NCBI GenBank assembly: GCA_000729835.1
Contig: JFHB01000007.1
Span: 62,001-126,000 of the forward strand
Source of the DNA: Atkinsonella hypoxylon
Lineage: Eukaryota > Ascomycota > Sordariomycetes > Hypocreales > Clavicipitaceae
Reading direction: 5' to 3'
DNA length: 64,000 nt
The notes beneath the pieces were generated by a model. It was not told the origin of the DNA, did not search any database, and saw nothing but the letters and a program-made list of their open reading frames with translations. The stretch's first letter is position 1; each line of letters starts with the position of its first letter. Shown here piece after piece: positions 21,801-34,691 of the stretch. A program made the translations under genes and the position numbers.

Positions 21801-24800
21801 ATTAAGAAATACAATGTGCCAGCTTGCAAGATTCGTCATTGTGTGCGATCAGTCCTGGCCATGGCGACGGAAGAATGTTGCTGATGATGGGGAAACATCA
21901 ACAGCTTTGCCGCCGAACTTGGAATGCAATGGCATACCGTGCCGGGGCAACAGGGAAGGAACGACCAGGCTATTGCCCGCGTTGCAAAGAAACTGCTTGC
22001 ATTATGATGACCGAACGCTGGTGAATCCAAGAACCTTTCATCACGCCAATCCTTCGGCCTCTACCAGCTGATCTGGTAACGTCGTCCTGTAATGCTAGAC
22101 GTCCGGATAACCGCCTGCTGCGTTTCTTCTCTCCTCGCCGGACGATTGCCCAGTGTTTCCATCGCCAAGGATTGTTTCGACCCCTGATCTCAAAGCCACC
22201 AACATTATCACGGCCCGAAATGGCTCGTTCAACAGGCCTCGTTTCGTCCAAGGGCATTGAGCATCCTACGTGAGTTTCTAATCCCTCCTTCTGGAAAGAG
22301 AAGTCGTACGAGAAATGGCCCAATGACGAGGTACCTTCATTGCTAGTATCACCAATTGCCTTGCCAGGAAAGGTTTCTTTATTTCCAAGGCACATAATCG
22401 TGCTTTCGGCCATCGCGGAATTCAATGTTAATTCCTAACATGCTGTTTTGCCCGGACACCAATGGGACTTGGCGCTTTCGAGGTTAACAATCATCAGTAT
22501 GAAAAGCCTAGTCATTCTCCCTCTTTCCATCCTCCGCGGGGTCTGACTTCCCCTGTCTGTACATGAAGCTTGCTTGTGAAGTCGAAGTAGATAGAAAAAC
22601 AGAGCAATAAGTCTCTACACACTGCTGGCACCATGCAGATGCGCCTCGTGGCCGGACGCTTGCGCACTCTCTCTCTTTGATGCTTATAGAAGTCATCTTG
22701 CAACATGAGGCTTCGCATACACCTGACTCCAGCCTTCAGAAAAAAAACCCTGCCAGATGTCGCTAAACGGCTGCCCAGCTCCTGGTCCTTAACCTTGTCT
22801 GCCCTTGGCTTCGTCCATCATTAGCTTCCCCTACTCTCCACCGCAGTGCAAGCGGATAAGGACGGATGCGAACGGACGAGATCTGATACTGTATAACCGG
22901 TCAGGGCGTGGAGAGAAGACGCACACAGGCGCCCATCTGAGATTACAAATCCGATTCTAAAGTATCTAGAGTGCTGACTGAACCACGTGTACTAGGCACT
23001 CCCAACAAATACAAGGCGAGCCGTGCTGCTTGGGGAACTCGCGGCAGCATATGGCTTGCAGTACAGTACACCTGAAAGGGGTCAGCAATGGCAAGAAATA
23101 TCCAAAAGAAGCCGCAATTACAGCCATTAACCCTATGAAGCACATCCCCGCTATCGTGAACCATGAAAACGGTGGCTGATGGTTCAGCCGTGGTTGAGAT
23201 CATCTCCTACTGGTGGTGCGACACCAACACACACTTTTCTCTGATGACTATAGCCGCGCAAAATCCTGTCCGGCCAGTAGCATCTGCTAGGCCCCAAGAG
23301 AGCGAGGCGGCAAGAGACATAGGTCTTGTCAATAAAGCCCCAAGTATTCGTCTTTGAATAGAAACACCCAGACGAAACAGGTACCGTCCCAGTGGGCAAC
23401 CACCAGTTAACAACCTCCCTATTAGAAATACAATCGTCAATAATATCGTAAGAAACTTAGCATTGCAGTCATGATACACTATAAAATCTCATGCATGTAC
23501 ATTAGCCAAGTTTCCTCCAACTCAGGATAACTGAATATAACAAGATTGGCCAGGACTCAACCACGCTAGGACAAGAATGCGAGACAGACCCCGGCATCTC
23601 TTGAAGACCCTTTGACGCCAGGTCTAAAAGAGTAACGCAACCCAGCGATCCGAACTGTCCTGCCTACATGCCGTCCGTCGCAAGGGCGGCATTGCCCCTT
23701 TCTTCACTCACTAGCTGGGTCGCGGTAGTGCACGGCACGACAAATCGACCTCCGACCAAGTCCATAGCTTGGAGTACCAGAATGACATACAATCGCCACG
23801 TAGCTGACCTGACCATGACGAGTCACCTCCGTCGCACAGGCTAGTTCGTCGTAACTCATCCGCACCTCGATACTCGCATTCCGAAAAACCACGCGAAAAG
23901 AAAAAAAAAAAAAAAAACACGCACTCATGTACATATACATTACTGCTACCTAGGTAGGTGGATATACACCCAACTGTTCCGCCCGTCAGCCACACCTCCA
24001 CCCCATACCTCTACCAAAAAATGCAAATAGCATTTTCAGTCTCGAGCAGGAAAAAAAAAAAAAAAAACCACCACAAGTTGAAAAGCTATAAAATGCCCAG
24101 ATCCCCATTCTCTTTTTGAAATCGTCAAACGATGAACGCCGTATAACTCCATCCGCCTCCCTTTCCTGGAACCCTCGCTAGCGATGACTAACCCTCAAGG
24201 AGATGGATGAGCGATGACAGGCTTTCTTTGTTAATCAAAAAAAAAAAAAAGTCCAATGTTACTGCAGACTTTTTCCTTGAGCTGCGTTATAGAGTTGGAG
24301 CGCAGATAGGAAAGGTTTGAGGTGACTGTCTTGTTCGCCCGGGGTGCCCTTGGATCATGACTTAACCCATTTACTCCAGATGTAAACAGATGTAAAAGCG
24401 ATGCTTCCCTGACGAAGCCAGTTCTTTTGCGCTGAGAAAGCACAGAAAAAGAAAGAAAGCCAAAAAAAAAAAAACAGAAACATTTTGAGGCCCCGGTTCG
24501 TCCGGTATAGCTGAACCGTGGGAGCCATATCTTCTCTCAGAGATGAAAGGGTGCCCTGCCCGAGCCGCCCGGAAACAATGACTGGTAGCCACTGGGTATC
24601 GAATGCAAATGATGCGTTTCTCCTGAATCTGCCTTTCGGCATCCCGTCTCTCTGTACATGCTTGCTCCTGTATCCTTATCCTCGACCATTTTTTGCTTCT
24701 TTGCGTCTTCGTTTTCCGTAAGGCAGTTGCTCCATTCACAAACCCAACAAAACAGCAAACACCGTAGATTTACCCTGGGGATCCGTTCAATGGCCCGACT

Positions 24801-24874
24801 CCTTTTAGGTTCGCCGTGAAAAATGCAAATTATGCTCTTTCCTTTCGTATTACAGTTGGTTAATGTACGCCAAC
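18801..24874. other. Distal part of the gene desert, 3' side of caf40
   Basis: No supportable gene. It contains A or T runs of 11-17 bases (near 18194-18207 just upstream, 21083-21094, 23901-23917, 24051-24066, 24237-24250, 24463-24474) and two more CTAGGTA-type motifs (near 21214 and 23946-23959). Its right end should include the caf40 3' UTR. Confidence 0.55.
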
Positions 24875-26278
24875 TTACATGTTGGAGACGCTTTGCGAGT
24901 TCTGGTCGACGACATTGTCAGAGAGGTTGATGAGCAGTTGCGCCAGACATCGTTTTGTCGCGGCATCGTCTCTCAGGACTGAAGAGAACGTGGCGTCGCG
25001 GAGCGGTTCGGGTAGGCATTGGCGCAGGGCTTCACGAGCGCGAGCATTATCGCTGAGCCTTTATTCGGTTCTCACGTTAGCCTGTTGTTTGACTTTAACT
25101 TTTTTTGATTTTGAGATCAGATACAGAACCTATGGGGCCTTGACTTGCCTGAGGAAGCAGCGCACAACGTGCTTGAGAAGTCGAGCAGTCTGTGACTCGA
25201 CAAGTTGAGCAACCATATTGCTCAAGACGGTGCCCACGGCATAAAATCGCTCATACGTAGCACAAATATAGTTGAGACCGTTGTCATCGAGCAGGATCTT
25301 CTGCACAATGAAAATGGCAACAGTCTTGCTAAGCTCGGAGCCGGTCTCCATAATGCGGAGGCACAAGGGAATTATCTCTGTGGTGAGCAGAAAATTGATG
25401 ACGTCGGAGGAGTCATTCTTGACCAAGGCGCCAATGACGCCGAGGCTTGTGAGTCGCAAGTATTCGAAAGGTCTCGACTTCGACGTAGTGTTGAGGAAAG
25501 GGTACAAGAAGAGCGGGATGTGGGCTGCGGTAAAAGTAGTTAGCCATGTTTCATTTGTATTTTTTTTTTTTCCTTCTTTGCGTCACGAGATGCATCCTGT
25601 CGACGCAGAAGACGGAAACACACCATTTAAGAAAAGAGTGCGGGTGTCGTTGTGCGACGCGACACACTGCAACAATGCCAAAGCGTTGCAGACTCGGTTA
25701 GAGGCAGCAGCCGTCAACTGCGAAGGGTTGAGAAGAGTGTAAACCGAGATGATCTCCTGCAGGAGGGAGGTCATGACACCTAGAAAGCGTAGAGTGGCAT
25801 ATCAGCAAGGCACTCCTTTCTAGTTCATCTTTCTATTCTCTTGCTTCTTCCCAACAAGCTGCCAAAACCTACCAAATGAGTGCCACAAGATGAGCGCCAG
25901 TTCTGGCACCTGCTCCCGTTTCTTACTAAGCTCCAACAGAGCAGCCTCTCTTGTATTCTCATTCAGCAAATCCGCGATGTACGCCATTGTGCGTCTATTG
26001 TCCTCCGAGATATTGTCATGACCAGAGTCCTGTGCGTGGTTTCCACTCATAGTATTTCCGGCCGCAGAAGCAGTATGATTCCCAGTCATTCGGTTGAAAT
26101 GCTGCTGCTGCTGGGCTTGTTGAGCTTGTTGAGCTTGTTGAGCTTGTTGAGCCTGCTGCTGTTGAGCAACGGACACATGGCTCTGCTGGTGGTGGGACGC
26201 CTGCTGATGCATCCAGTTGTTGGAATCACCTTGAGGGTTGTACTGGTGATGTCCGTAGACATGCGCGGAAGACATCAT
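24875..26278 (-). CDS. caf40: CCR4-NOT subunit Caf40 / Rcd1 (CNOT9)
   Basis: Armadillo-type scaffold subunit of the CCR4-NOT deadenylase complex, acting in cytoplasmic mRNA decay and translational repression. Four exons (26278-25873, 25779-25624, 25524-25149, 25058-24875) sum to 1122 nt, 373 residues. Residues 1-90 are low-complexity, with a Gln/Ala run encoded by a GTTGAGCTT-type repeat. The rest is the conserved Rcd1 domain: ALILWHSFG, VMTSLLQEIISVYTLLNPSQ, FEYLRLTSLGVIGALVKNDS, VRCFLRLSDNARAREALRQC and RDDAATKRCLAQLLINLSDN. The third intron (25148-25059) starts GCAAGT and ends AAG: only a GC-AG splice joins CFLR to LSDN in frame. The TAA overlaps a GTAAGT, so an alternative extra C-terminal exon is possible. 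A longer in-frame N-terminus from 26428 exists but is less likely. Confidence 0.95.
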
Positions 26279-27299
26279 GTTAGGCGGTCCGATGCGAAGT
26301 GACAGCCGTGAAAATAGCAACCGCGGTCGAGGACGGCTTTGGTAGCGAAAATTGATGATGGGCCGCAAGGGACACAGCGGAGTGCGCGTAGAGACAGATG
26401 TGGGCGGACGTCGCGCGAGGCCAAGCACGCAGCGGAAGGATCGAAATTGAGGTAGAGTAACAGCCTGCTATGCGAGAAGATGATGCTGGACTCGACACGC
26501 AGGCCCCTGGAATGCGACCAAGCTGTTGAAGTGCGTTGTGGTAGACGATAGACGAGGTAGGTGGTTGGTGGTGATGGACTGACTGGGACGAACAACGGCG
26601 GCGGCGGCAGCCGCGGCGGTGGTGGTGGTGTTGGTGGTGGTGGTTGGTGGTGGTGTTGTGCCCAATGCGCTCGCTCCCGTATGTGGAACCCGGGCTGCCG
26701 TACAGAGTAAACCCGCATTGCGCACTTCATCTCATGCATTTCATTCATCCTGAAGACATAATACAACGAAACTCCATCAATAACTGCACTCATTTATGTG
26801 CTTCATTACCCCGCTTATCCCCATTCTTATCTCCTATATGACTACTATATATGCACTCGAACCCACAAACAAAGCCCACCCCGAGAACGTCGTAGCTCTA
26901 GAGTCGTCATGTGTGTTGCTCCAGCCATTGCTCTGAAAATCCTCATGTAAGAAAGACATAAAAATAAAAATAAATAAAAAAAGGCCGAAAAAAAAACCAC
27001 AGTAACAGAGAAGGAATAGAAATTACAAATGAAGTTAATGGCAACGCTAAACATGCCATGTACAGCTATGATTGCTACCCTTGTCAAAGAACACTGCTCT
27101 TCGCTTTTGTGTGCTATATTGGGGCGAACTCTCCTCAATCCACTTCCACTCCGCGATACTATCGTGACAACTACGTCCTGGGATAAGGGTTCATCTCGTC
27201 ATATTGCCCAGTCGAACAATCATGAAGAGATTAACAAGAAGAAATCAAGGCACCTTGATTCAATGGATTGTGTCGTCATGGCAGTCCAATCAACTAGGC
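26279..27299. other. caf40 promoter and kin1 3' region
   Basis: Between two minus-strand genes. It contains GGC/GGT trinucleotide-rich sequence at about 26597-26655 (antisense reads as poly-Pro/Thr) and AT-rich, A-run sequence near 26960-27000. No gene supported. Confidence 0.55.
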
Positions 27300-30200
27300 C
27301 TAGAGTCGCAAATCTCGCAAAATCTGATCCGCCATATTCTTGAATTGCCACGTGTTTCCTGTCATCCGCTTGAACTGGATTCCGTGGAGCGAGAGGAGGG
27401 GCACCTTCACAATGAAGATCTCAAACTCCAACACCATGCTCTCCCCTAAGTCGCTCTGCACCTGCGTGCTTGTCTCCCCGGGGACGCGTCTCCAAGTGTC
27501 ACCATTGCGTCGAGGGATACTATCCACCGATGTCTCCGAGTTTGAATGGCTTCGGTCGCGATCGGCCCGATCGCGGTCTCGATCGTGATCTCGTTCCGAC
27601 CGATCACGTTCCGACCGGCCCGGAGTGCGTGGAGTCGTGGCTTGACGTTGTTCGCGATCGAATTCCCTGAGCTCATCTCGCTCATCATTACGCATCAAGC
27701 CACCGAAACTAAAGCGGCGGCGGTGGCCTGAAGCGTGGTTCGGACTCATGGTTGGATCTTGGACTTTGTTAAGATCAATGCTTGGTGTGTGTCGACAGGC
27801 AAATCCACCTCTGATCTCGGTGAATTCGACATTCAGCTGTTTGAGGACTCGCTTAATGTCCGCTCGAATGGCTGGCACAGATTTTCCAGATGTTGTGGAT
27901 ACACTAAAAAGACCCTTCAAGAATACGGGTTTCGCAAGCTCGGCACTATCAAGACGTTCTGTCGAAACTCCACTGTGGTCTGGTTCGAAGTCGGTCTCCT
28001 CGGGCACATCTGCCTCCTGGAAATTTTCGCGCTTCAGTCGTCGTCGCTGAATGCTCTCTCGACGAGCATGTCCCAGAGATTTTGTACGCATGGATACTGA
28101 GCGCGAGTGACCTTGTTGGTTTCTTTGCGACTGACCAGCTTGATCGTTTGACACGGACTGGTCGGAACCACTGGTTGCGACAGTTTCTTTGGGTAATCTG
28201 CCGCCGTCGCGACGTCGCAATTCAGCCGAGTTGACACTGGTAGACCGATCCAAACCAGACTTGCGCGAGTCTCTTGCACCACGAGCCGACATTGGCGGGC
28301 TGAGAAGCGTGCTGTGCTGAGGTTGGCTGCTCCCTGATCGCAGTGGAGGCACGGGAGGCTCGTCTCGGTCTCTCCTACCGCGACGAATACTGAAACTTTT
28401 CTTCGGTGTTGCTGGCGTTCCTGGTGTTACTGCGTCAGATGGTGAATGAATATGCACCATTGGTGGATGAGATCGATCCTTGTCCAGCCGCTCGGGCTCT
28501 CTACGTTTGCGTGTGCTGAATCGTCGAAGTAAGCCCGCTGCCGTACCCTCCTTCTTCTGCAGCTGTTCAACCTTCGTCTCTGGCGCCGACGGGGGCGCAT
28601 GAACATGGGGTCTGACTGACTCCGGCGCATCGTCCTCACCATGTGTGCGAGCTCGTGGTCTTGACCGGCCGCCTGTGGGTTTTTCGCCGGGCATTTCGAA
28701 TGCAGCTGCGTTAGTGTGGGCAGCCTGGGGGGCGGCCAGCCCAGGCAAGGGTCCAGCCATCTTCTCGCGATCGCGGTATTCACGATCGCGATCACGAAAC
28801 TCACGTTCATGGTCACGTTCACGATCACGACCGCGGTCTCTCTCTCGCTCCGTTTCTCTATCCCTCTTCTTCTCCTTTTCGCGGGACGAGCTCGGGGCAA
28901 CGGATACTATTAGGGGAGGTGGCGGTTCTCGATCTTGTTTTTCCTTAACAAGAAAGTATATCGACAGCAGTGGACTGAATGCATACAAGGGATCGTGACC
29001 AAGCTGCAGCGTATCTGTGCTAGGCCCGGTCAGGGTGTCCCTGCTGTTAGAGGAGTTGCGTCTTTTATAGAAGTCGAACCCGAATCCCCTCTTCTTTTCC
29101 GCCTCCCGGCTCGGAGTAGGAAGCTCACGCTCTCGTTGGTAAAGCCTGACAGCCTGTTGGTAGTCTTCGGACTCAATGATCTTGGTGAGTTGAGCCCGGA
29201 TCGTTTCAGGAGACCCGAAGTTGAACCCTTGCATGGCGTGAATAACGTCCGGATCCAATGGTTGAGTCAAGGGCTCGCGAACAGGCAGGTAGTTATCCGG
29301 TGGTCCATTGAAACCTTTGGTCATCCAGGAGTGGTTCATCACTTCTTGCATCGTAGCCCGTTGCTTCGGGTCTGTGACGAGCATCCTGGACATGAGGTGC
29401 TTGCATTCTGTGGACAAAGATTATGAGTTTCAGTCGTCTAGTTATGTAGAATAAATAAAGAAATCAACATATCAGGGGCTATGCAAATTCTCATGATCAA
29501 GGAATTGCTGATTCAAGGGCACATCACTCACCGCTAGAAAGCCAGCTGGGATAATCAACCAAGCCTTTCTTGATCTTCGCATGGAGAGCTGGCATACTTT
29601 GGTCGTCAAATGGCACTTTCCCGCAAACAAGAACGTAGAGGACAATACCAAAACTCCAAATATCGACTTCAGGCCCGGTGTAGGCTCTGGCCTGAAGGAG
29701 CTCAGGAGCGGCGAAATAAAGACTGCCACAAAATGTTTTCAAATGACTGCGCGGAGAAAAGAGATTGCTGAGGCCAAAGTCGATAATTTTGATATCGCCA
29801 GTCTTGCTAATGAGTATGTTCTCGATTTTGAGGTCGCGATGAACGATGCTGTTACGGTGGCAATAATCTAATGCGCTCGCGATTTGGCGACTGAATTTTC
29901 TGGCTTGTTTCTCTTTGAGCTTGCCATGAGAGATGATGTAGTCGAGCATCTGACCGCCATTGACATATTCAAAGAGCATGTACCAGTGGTAGTTGGTACG
30001 TACGACATCCCGCATGCCGCAAATGTGGGGGTGGTTCAAGAGGGTGACAATAGCAGCCTCTCGAGCTGTTCGTATTTCCTTGGACTGATCGGCTCGTTCT
30101 TTATCTGCACGAGTTTGATGTTCCTCGGTTGAGCCACGGGGCACAATTTTGCAGGCAACCTGTGGAGCAAGCGAGTCTAGTGTTAGTATATGCATTGAAA

Positions 30201-31321
30201 GTTTGAAAAATTATCGGGGCTGCTCCGGCGCAGTGGACATGCAATGCAGTACATCTTGGGCATGATGGGGTATGGCATGAAATTTTCAGTGCAGAGCCAG
30301 ACTCAAAAAAAATGCCAAAATGCAAAAAAGAAAGAAATAAACGAACCTGTTCACTGCCATCTTCCTTGCGAGCCAATTTTACTTTTCCCATGCTACCTGC
30401 ACCGATGGTCTTGCCAAGAATCCATTTGCCAGACTGGGTGGGAATCGTCGTGCGTGATCTAGTCTGTTTGCTGGCCGAGTGCGAGGCGTGATGGGCATCT
30501 GGGGGAGGAACACTATGAGATGAGGACGGGGCAGATGGACTGCCATTGTTGGTAGCGACGGCCGATGGGCTCATGTCTGTTGAATGCTGTGGTTGATGAT
30601 GATGTCGTTGGGAGGACGGTCGGGTGCCAGCCGTGCGATTGACTGATCGGGCGGCAGTCGCAGGGGCAGTTGGGGACTCGTCGGCGGCAGCGACGCCCCT
30701 TGTCGAAGAGTAGGAAGTGCGATCTCTGCTGGAGGTGCGTTTGGCTTGGGGAGAAGAAGCTAGATGCGAAGTCTCGTAATCATGATGGGGGAGGATGTGG
30801 TGAACAGGGCGAGGAGCAGAGGACGTGGGACCAGCAGAAGATGCACACGCGTGGCGGTGATGACGCCGCTGCTGGAGATGGTGCTGCTGTGGGTGATGGG
30901 AGCTGATGGAGTGGGAGCTGGCGTGGGCGTTGGGAGATGGACAGGTGGAGTCGGGAGCGACAGGCTGGGACTTGGACTCGGACTCGGACTGGGACCTGGA
31001 CCGGGAGGTGACTGTGGATGTGAAAGTGAAAGTGGATGAGGGAATAGACGTGGATGTAGATGTGGATGAGCCGCGCCCAGGCGAAGAAGCACTAGTATTA
31101 ATGGCAGCGGTACCGGGAAATGAGACGGGAGGTCTAGAGTGTCGAGGGGTTGCGGGCGGTGCTGTGGCTGTGAATGTACGTGTAGATGTAGATGTATTTA
31201 TTTTCTTCGAGGTCGATATCGATGTCGATGTCGGTGTCGGTAGAGCCGTAGCTGAAGCCGTAGCCGTAGCCGTAGCCGTAGCTGTGCAGGGAGAATACTG
31301 GGATCGAGTAGAGGCGGACAT
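27300..31321 (-). CDS. kin1: KIN1/PAR-1-type Ser/Thr protein kinase with C-terminal KA1 domain
   Basis: Three exons (31321-30347, 30159-29532, 29407-27300) sum to 3711 nt, 1236 residues. Residues 1-295 are a low-complexity Ser/Thr/Pro/His-rich extension. The kinase domain (about 298-565) shows the glycine loop GKTIGAGSMGKVKLA, the VACKIV lysine joined across intron 1, the catalytic loop IVHRDLKIENIL, IDFGLSNLF and the activation segment LKTFCGSLYFAAPELL. A long basic, Arg/Asp/Glu-rich disordered region follows. The extreme C-terminus IQFKRMTGNTWQFKNMADQ is a KA1 membrane-association domain, as in yeast Kin1/Kin2 and MARK kinases. These act in cell polarity, septation and exocytosis at the cell cortex. 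The thr in LKTFCGS is the expected activation-loop phosphosite. Length and order fit the family. Confidence 0.95.
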
Positions 31322-34300
31322 GGGGTAGTGTTGATGGGTAGTAAGAGAGGTGTGGTCGTGATATTTATTTCAATGTTATTATATCAGAAGGCAGAGAGGG
31401 TAAGCTCCAGTCTGGAGGAGATCCGGAGGTGAGCTGTCTGGTGCTTGTCGTCCGAAGTAGGGTTTCGCTCAGTGACGGACCTGCCCTGGCCTGGGATTGA
31501 TGGCTTGTTAGGCTTGTTGGGAAGAGAAGGCTGGCGGGGATGGCGGTGGTGGCTCGTGCGCGTGCCTGGTCTGGGAGTCAGCAGCCGCCATTAACAGAGA
31601 CGAGACTGTATGCAAAGAAAAACATGTACCTACCCCGTAGGTACAGTACCTAGGTAGGGTATAGGCATATGATTTGAGGACAGAAGACAAGATCATTAAA
31701 TCCAGACGCAAGATGGATTCCGTGCGATGCGAAGCCATGGCATATTTGCCATGCACAACAGATCGTCTTACCTCGGACTCTGCTGCCCTGATCGAGCAGA
31801 CGATACTCTGTACCGGCTACGTTGCTGTCTCGTGTGATTTGCCTTGATGTACCTTTGCTTGCTGCTGCCTGCCCACCGCCGCATCTGACTCAGGGACGTG
31901 GTTATCAGTATCAGTGTTATCAGTGACTGCACTGCATCTTTCATCTTTTCGCCCCGTCCGGCTTGGCACGTGCCACTAACCGACGACTACTACTCACGTT
32001 GATGGGCACTTGACTTAATGTCGCGTCGCCGCGAGACGCTTAATAACACGAAAAAGCAACTGCTCAGACCCTAACATCATCCATCTAATATGCAGCCAGT
32101 CCTAGCTTGCTGTTTGTCAATTTTTTTTTGTTTGTTTGTTTATCTAACTCGCGCTGTGGCCTCCCTTCTATGCACCAGGCAACAACGCCGAAGCTTGACG
32201 CCCCGCGACTTTAGGAAAGACAAAGGGGTCTATCTTCCCGTACCCAGCCAGACTACGGAATACGGCAAGCCGCTTTAGCGTCAGCCACGGCCACGGTCAG
32301 AGGCATCCATCTCATTGAGACAGGGTGCTTGGCGATTGATATGACGAAATGACACCACCAGCACGAGGCGTCCAAACACGGCAATTCGGATCCTTGCTAA
32401 AACAGGAGGCGCTAGGCACGCAAGGGGTAGTCGGATTCGATCCGACCCTCCGACCCTCGAGGCCCTTCGCGATGTTGATGTTGAGGGTCGAATCAATTTG
32501 ACCCTCGCGTGGGCAACGCTCTTCTCAATCCCAACTCCCATGTCTTCCTCTCTCTCCCATTCTTCATTCTTCTACAGACTACAATTTCTCGCTGACATGA
32601 CCTGAGATGCAAGTATCTCATCTCCACAATTTGACTTACTCACTGCTGTGACAGACGATGGCGCAACGCAAGCTTTGCACTTTATTTCGCAACAAGTAAT
32701 CACGCCCTAGCGCTAATTACGGTTCTTCAACACCGTCACCAGTCAAGTTACCCCCCTCCTGGCTTTGCAGCAAGACCATCAACACCCCCAACGAGACCTC
32801 AGAATTCTACCAAATAAATGATGTCGATATGAGTCGGCTATCAGAGATTGATAGGGAATAATACGCCCGTCTCGGTCGCCTCACCCTGACATTACGAACC
32901 CCGACATCAAGATCTACGCACATACCTTTTAAAGAAAAAAAGATAAAACGTATAAATAGTAGTAAATAATACACAAATGACATGGTGTCCAGCATAGAGT
33001 CAGTTGCGAGAAAATCTTTAAAATTTGGAAAAAAAAAAGAAGATAGTTTGTCTAGGCCTATTCGAGCAATTACATAATAAGTATCATGGAAGGCAATATC
33101 TAAGGAAGCGTTAGCTAATATTACACCACTTACGAACCTAAATTTGTTAATTTTTCACAACTGAACTTGAGACAGAATAAAGTAGCCGCTCTGAACTCTG
33201 TATATATTCACTTATATAACTTATACTCTGAATTGCCGAGCACTGACCTGTCGCATTTTCTGGCTTGTCTTTCTTAATGACTCCCACATCCGTACGGAAT
33301 ACATGGACCGATTTTGCGTATCTGGTTTCCATTCGCTCTTAGTTTCTCTCTACCAATTTTGCTGCTGTCCTTTGCGCGAGATATGAACAGCGCAGGGATT
33401 TTGCTATCGTGACGGCGGGCCCACTTGGCCAGCTCTATGTATTGTCTGCTGGGTTCGTGGATTCCATATTGGGGAGAGCAATGTGATATAGTCAGAGGAT
33501 AGTGCGGAGAAAGTACATGAATAGGCTGACCGAGTGAGTACATGGCTACCAAATCAATGTATGAGTGTTAAGACAATACGACCCTTTACTAGGGCGTTGT
33601 TCGCAAGCAAACTTGAAATTAAATGGCGAGAAAGGATATATTTTACCACGCAGTACTCCGTCTTCTGCGGCAATAGTCTTCCAGTTTAGCACCGCCAAGG
33701 CTTTCAGCGCTCATGGCCGGCCCGTTCTAGAGCTGGCTAGACGCATGTTAGAGGAATGGTAGATCTTAGACATTCTACATTGGCTTCAGCTTGTAAAGAG
33801 TAAGCTGGGGCAAAAAAAACGAAAACTTGATGGCAGCAAAATCATCGATATCCTTCCAGGCCCCAGTGGAACATTGTGCGAAGTATAGTCAGAGAGGGAG
33901 TACAGTCAGAGAGGGGGCTGTCCTGATAGAATTGATTCTAAGACAATTTATATGACCTGATCAACCCCTCGACTTGAAATTCTCTTGCCAAAGCGGACAG
34001 GAGCGTTGAACTGTGTTGCGGAACGGACCAAGAACCATGTTGCCAAACATGTTGATGGCGAGGAGTTCTTCCACAACATGAACAGGGTAGCTGTTGGCCT
34101 GCTCATCCTTGCTCAATTATGCATGAAGCTATACAGCTAGACTGATTCCTCTGAAAGCCCGTAGAGACCCTGACAAGACGAAGGTGGACCGGATTAAACA
34201 ATACGCGTTTTACTGCACTTGTTGGTGGCTGAAAGCATGGAATGAGCTAATTGAACGAACTTGGAAAACGAAAGGGGGAAACTAAACCATGGGTATCCGT

Positions 34301-34691
34301 CGATATTGATGAGGGGTTCGTGGCCCGTGGATGACAAATGAGTCAAGTTGGCACGCAATGGAAGCCCGATTTTGATGATATTTACATTGTTAGCCAGGAG
34401 TTGAAGGTTCTGAAGCGCTGCGATTGCATGTGGCAAGGAGTGGGGAATCGAATCCCTCTGCCTGTTGATAGTCGCAGACTGGGGGGCTGTGGCTGTGGCG
34501 TGGGGCATCGCGAGGCTTATCGATAGCCAACAGTCTGCTAGCTACATAGGTATCTCGATACCCAGCGGGATTGCCACCGCTTGTAACAGCATCACAGGCA
34601 TGTCCGATTTTGGAGCACGCAACTCGGCCGGCTGTAGACAAGATGCAGCCACCCAAAAACTCTTTACAAGTTTTATGACAGCTCCCGTGTC
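31322..34691. other. Divergent intergenic region, partly AT-rich
   Basis: Between kin1 (-) and the G-patch gene (+). The kin1-proximal part holds a CTAGGTA motif at about 31651-31660 and a T-run near 32118-32127. A block of GACCCTC/GAGGGTC motifs lies at 32431-32506. From about 32.8 to 34.2 kb the DNA is AT-richer and holds only short coding-looking scraps. No intact gene seen. Confidence 0.55.
33968..34108 (-). pseudogene. Short coding-like fragment, unidentified
   Basis: The minus strand is open for about 46 codons with protein-like text, including VEELLAINMFGNMVLGPFRN. It is bounded by a TAA upstream and TGA downstream with no obvious splice sites. I do not recognise the family. It could be the remnant of a decayed gene or element, or chance. 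Confidence 0.2.

Noticed and set aside
30906..31328. 140-codon plus-strand frame rich in Val/Asp/Gly
   Set aside because: Antisense to the Ser/Thr repeat region of the kin1 N-terminus; a repeat shadow.
34380..34470. tRNA-like motif GGAATCGAATCCC with an upstream TTAGCCAGGAG
   Set aside because: It resembles B and A boxes, but no acceptor or anticodon stem can be folded around it.
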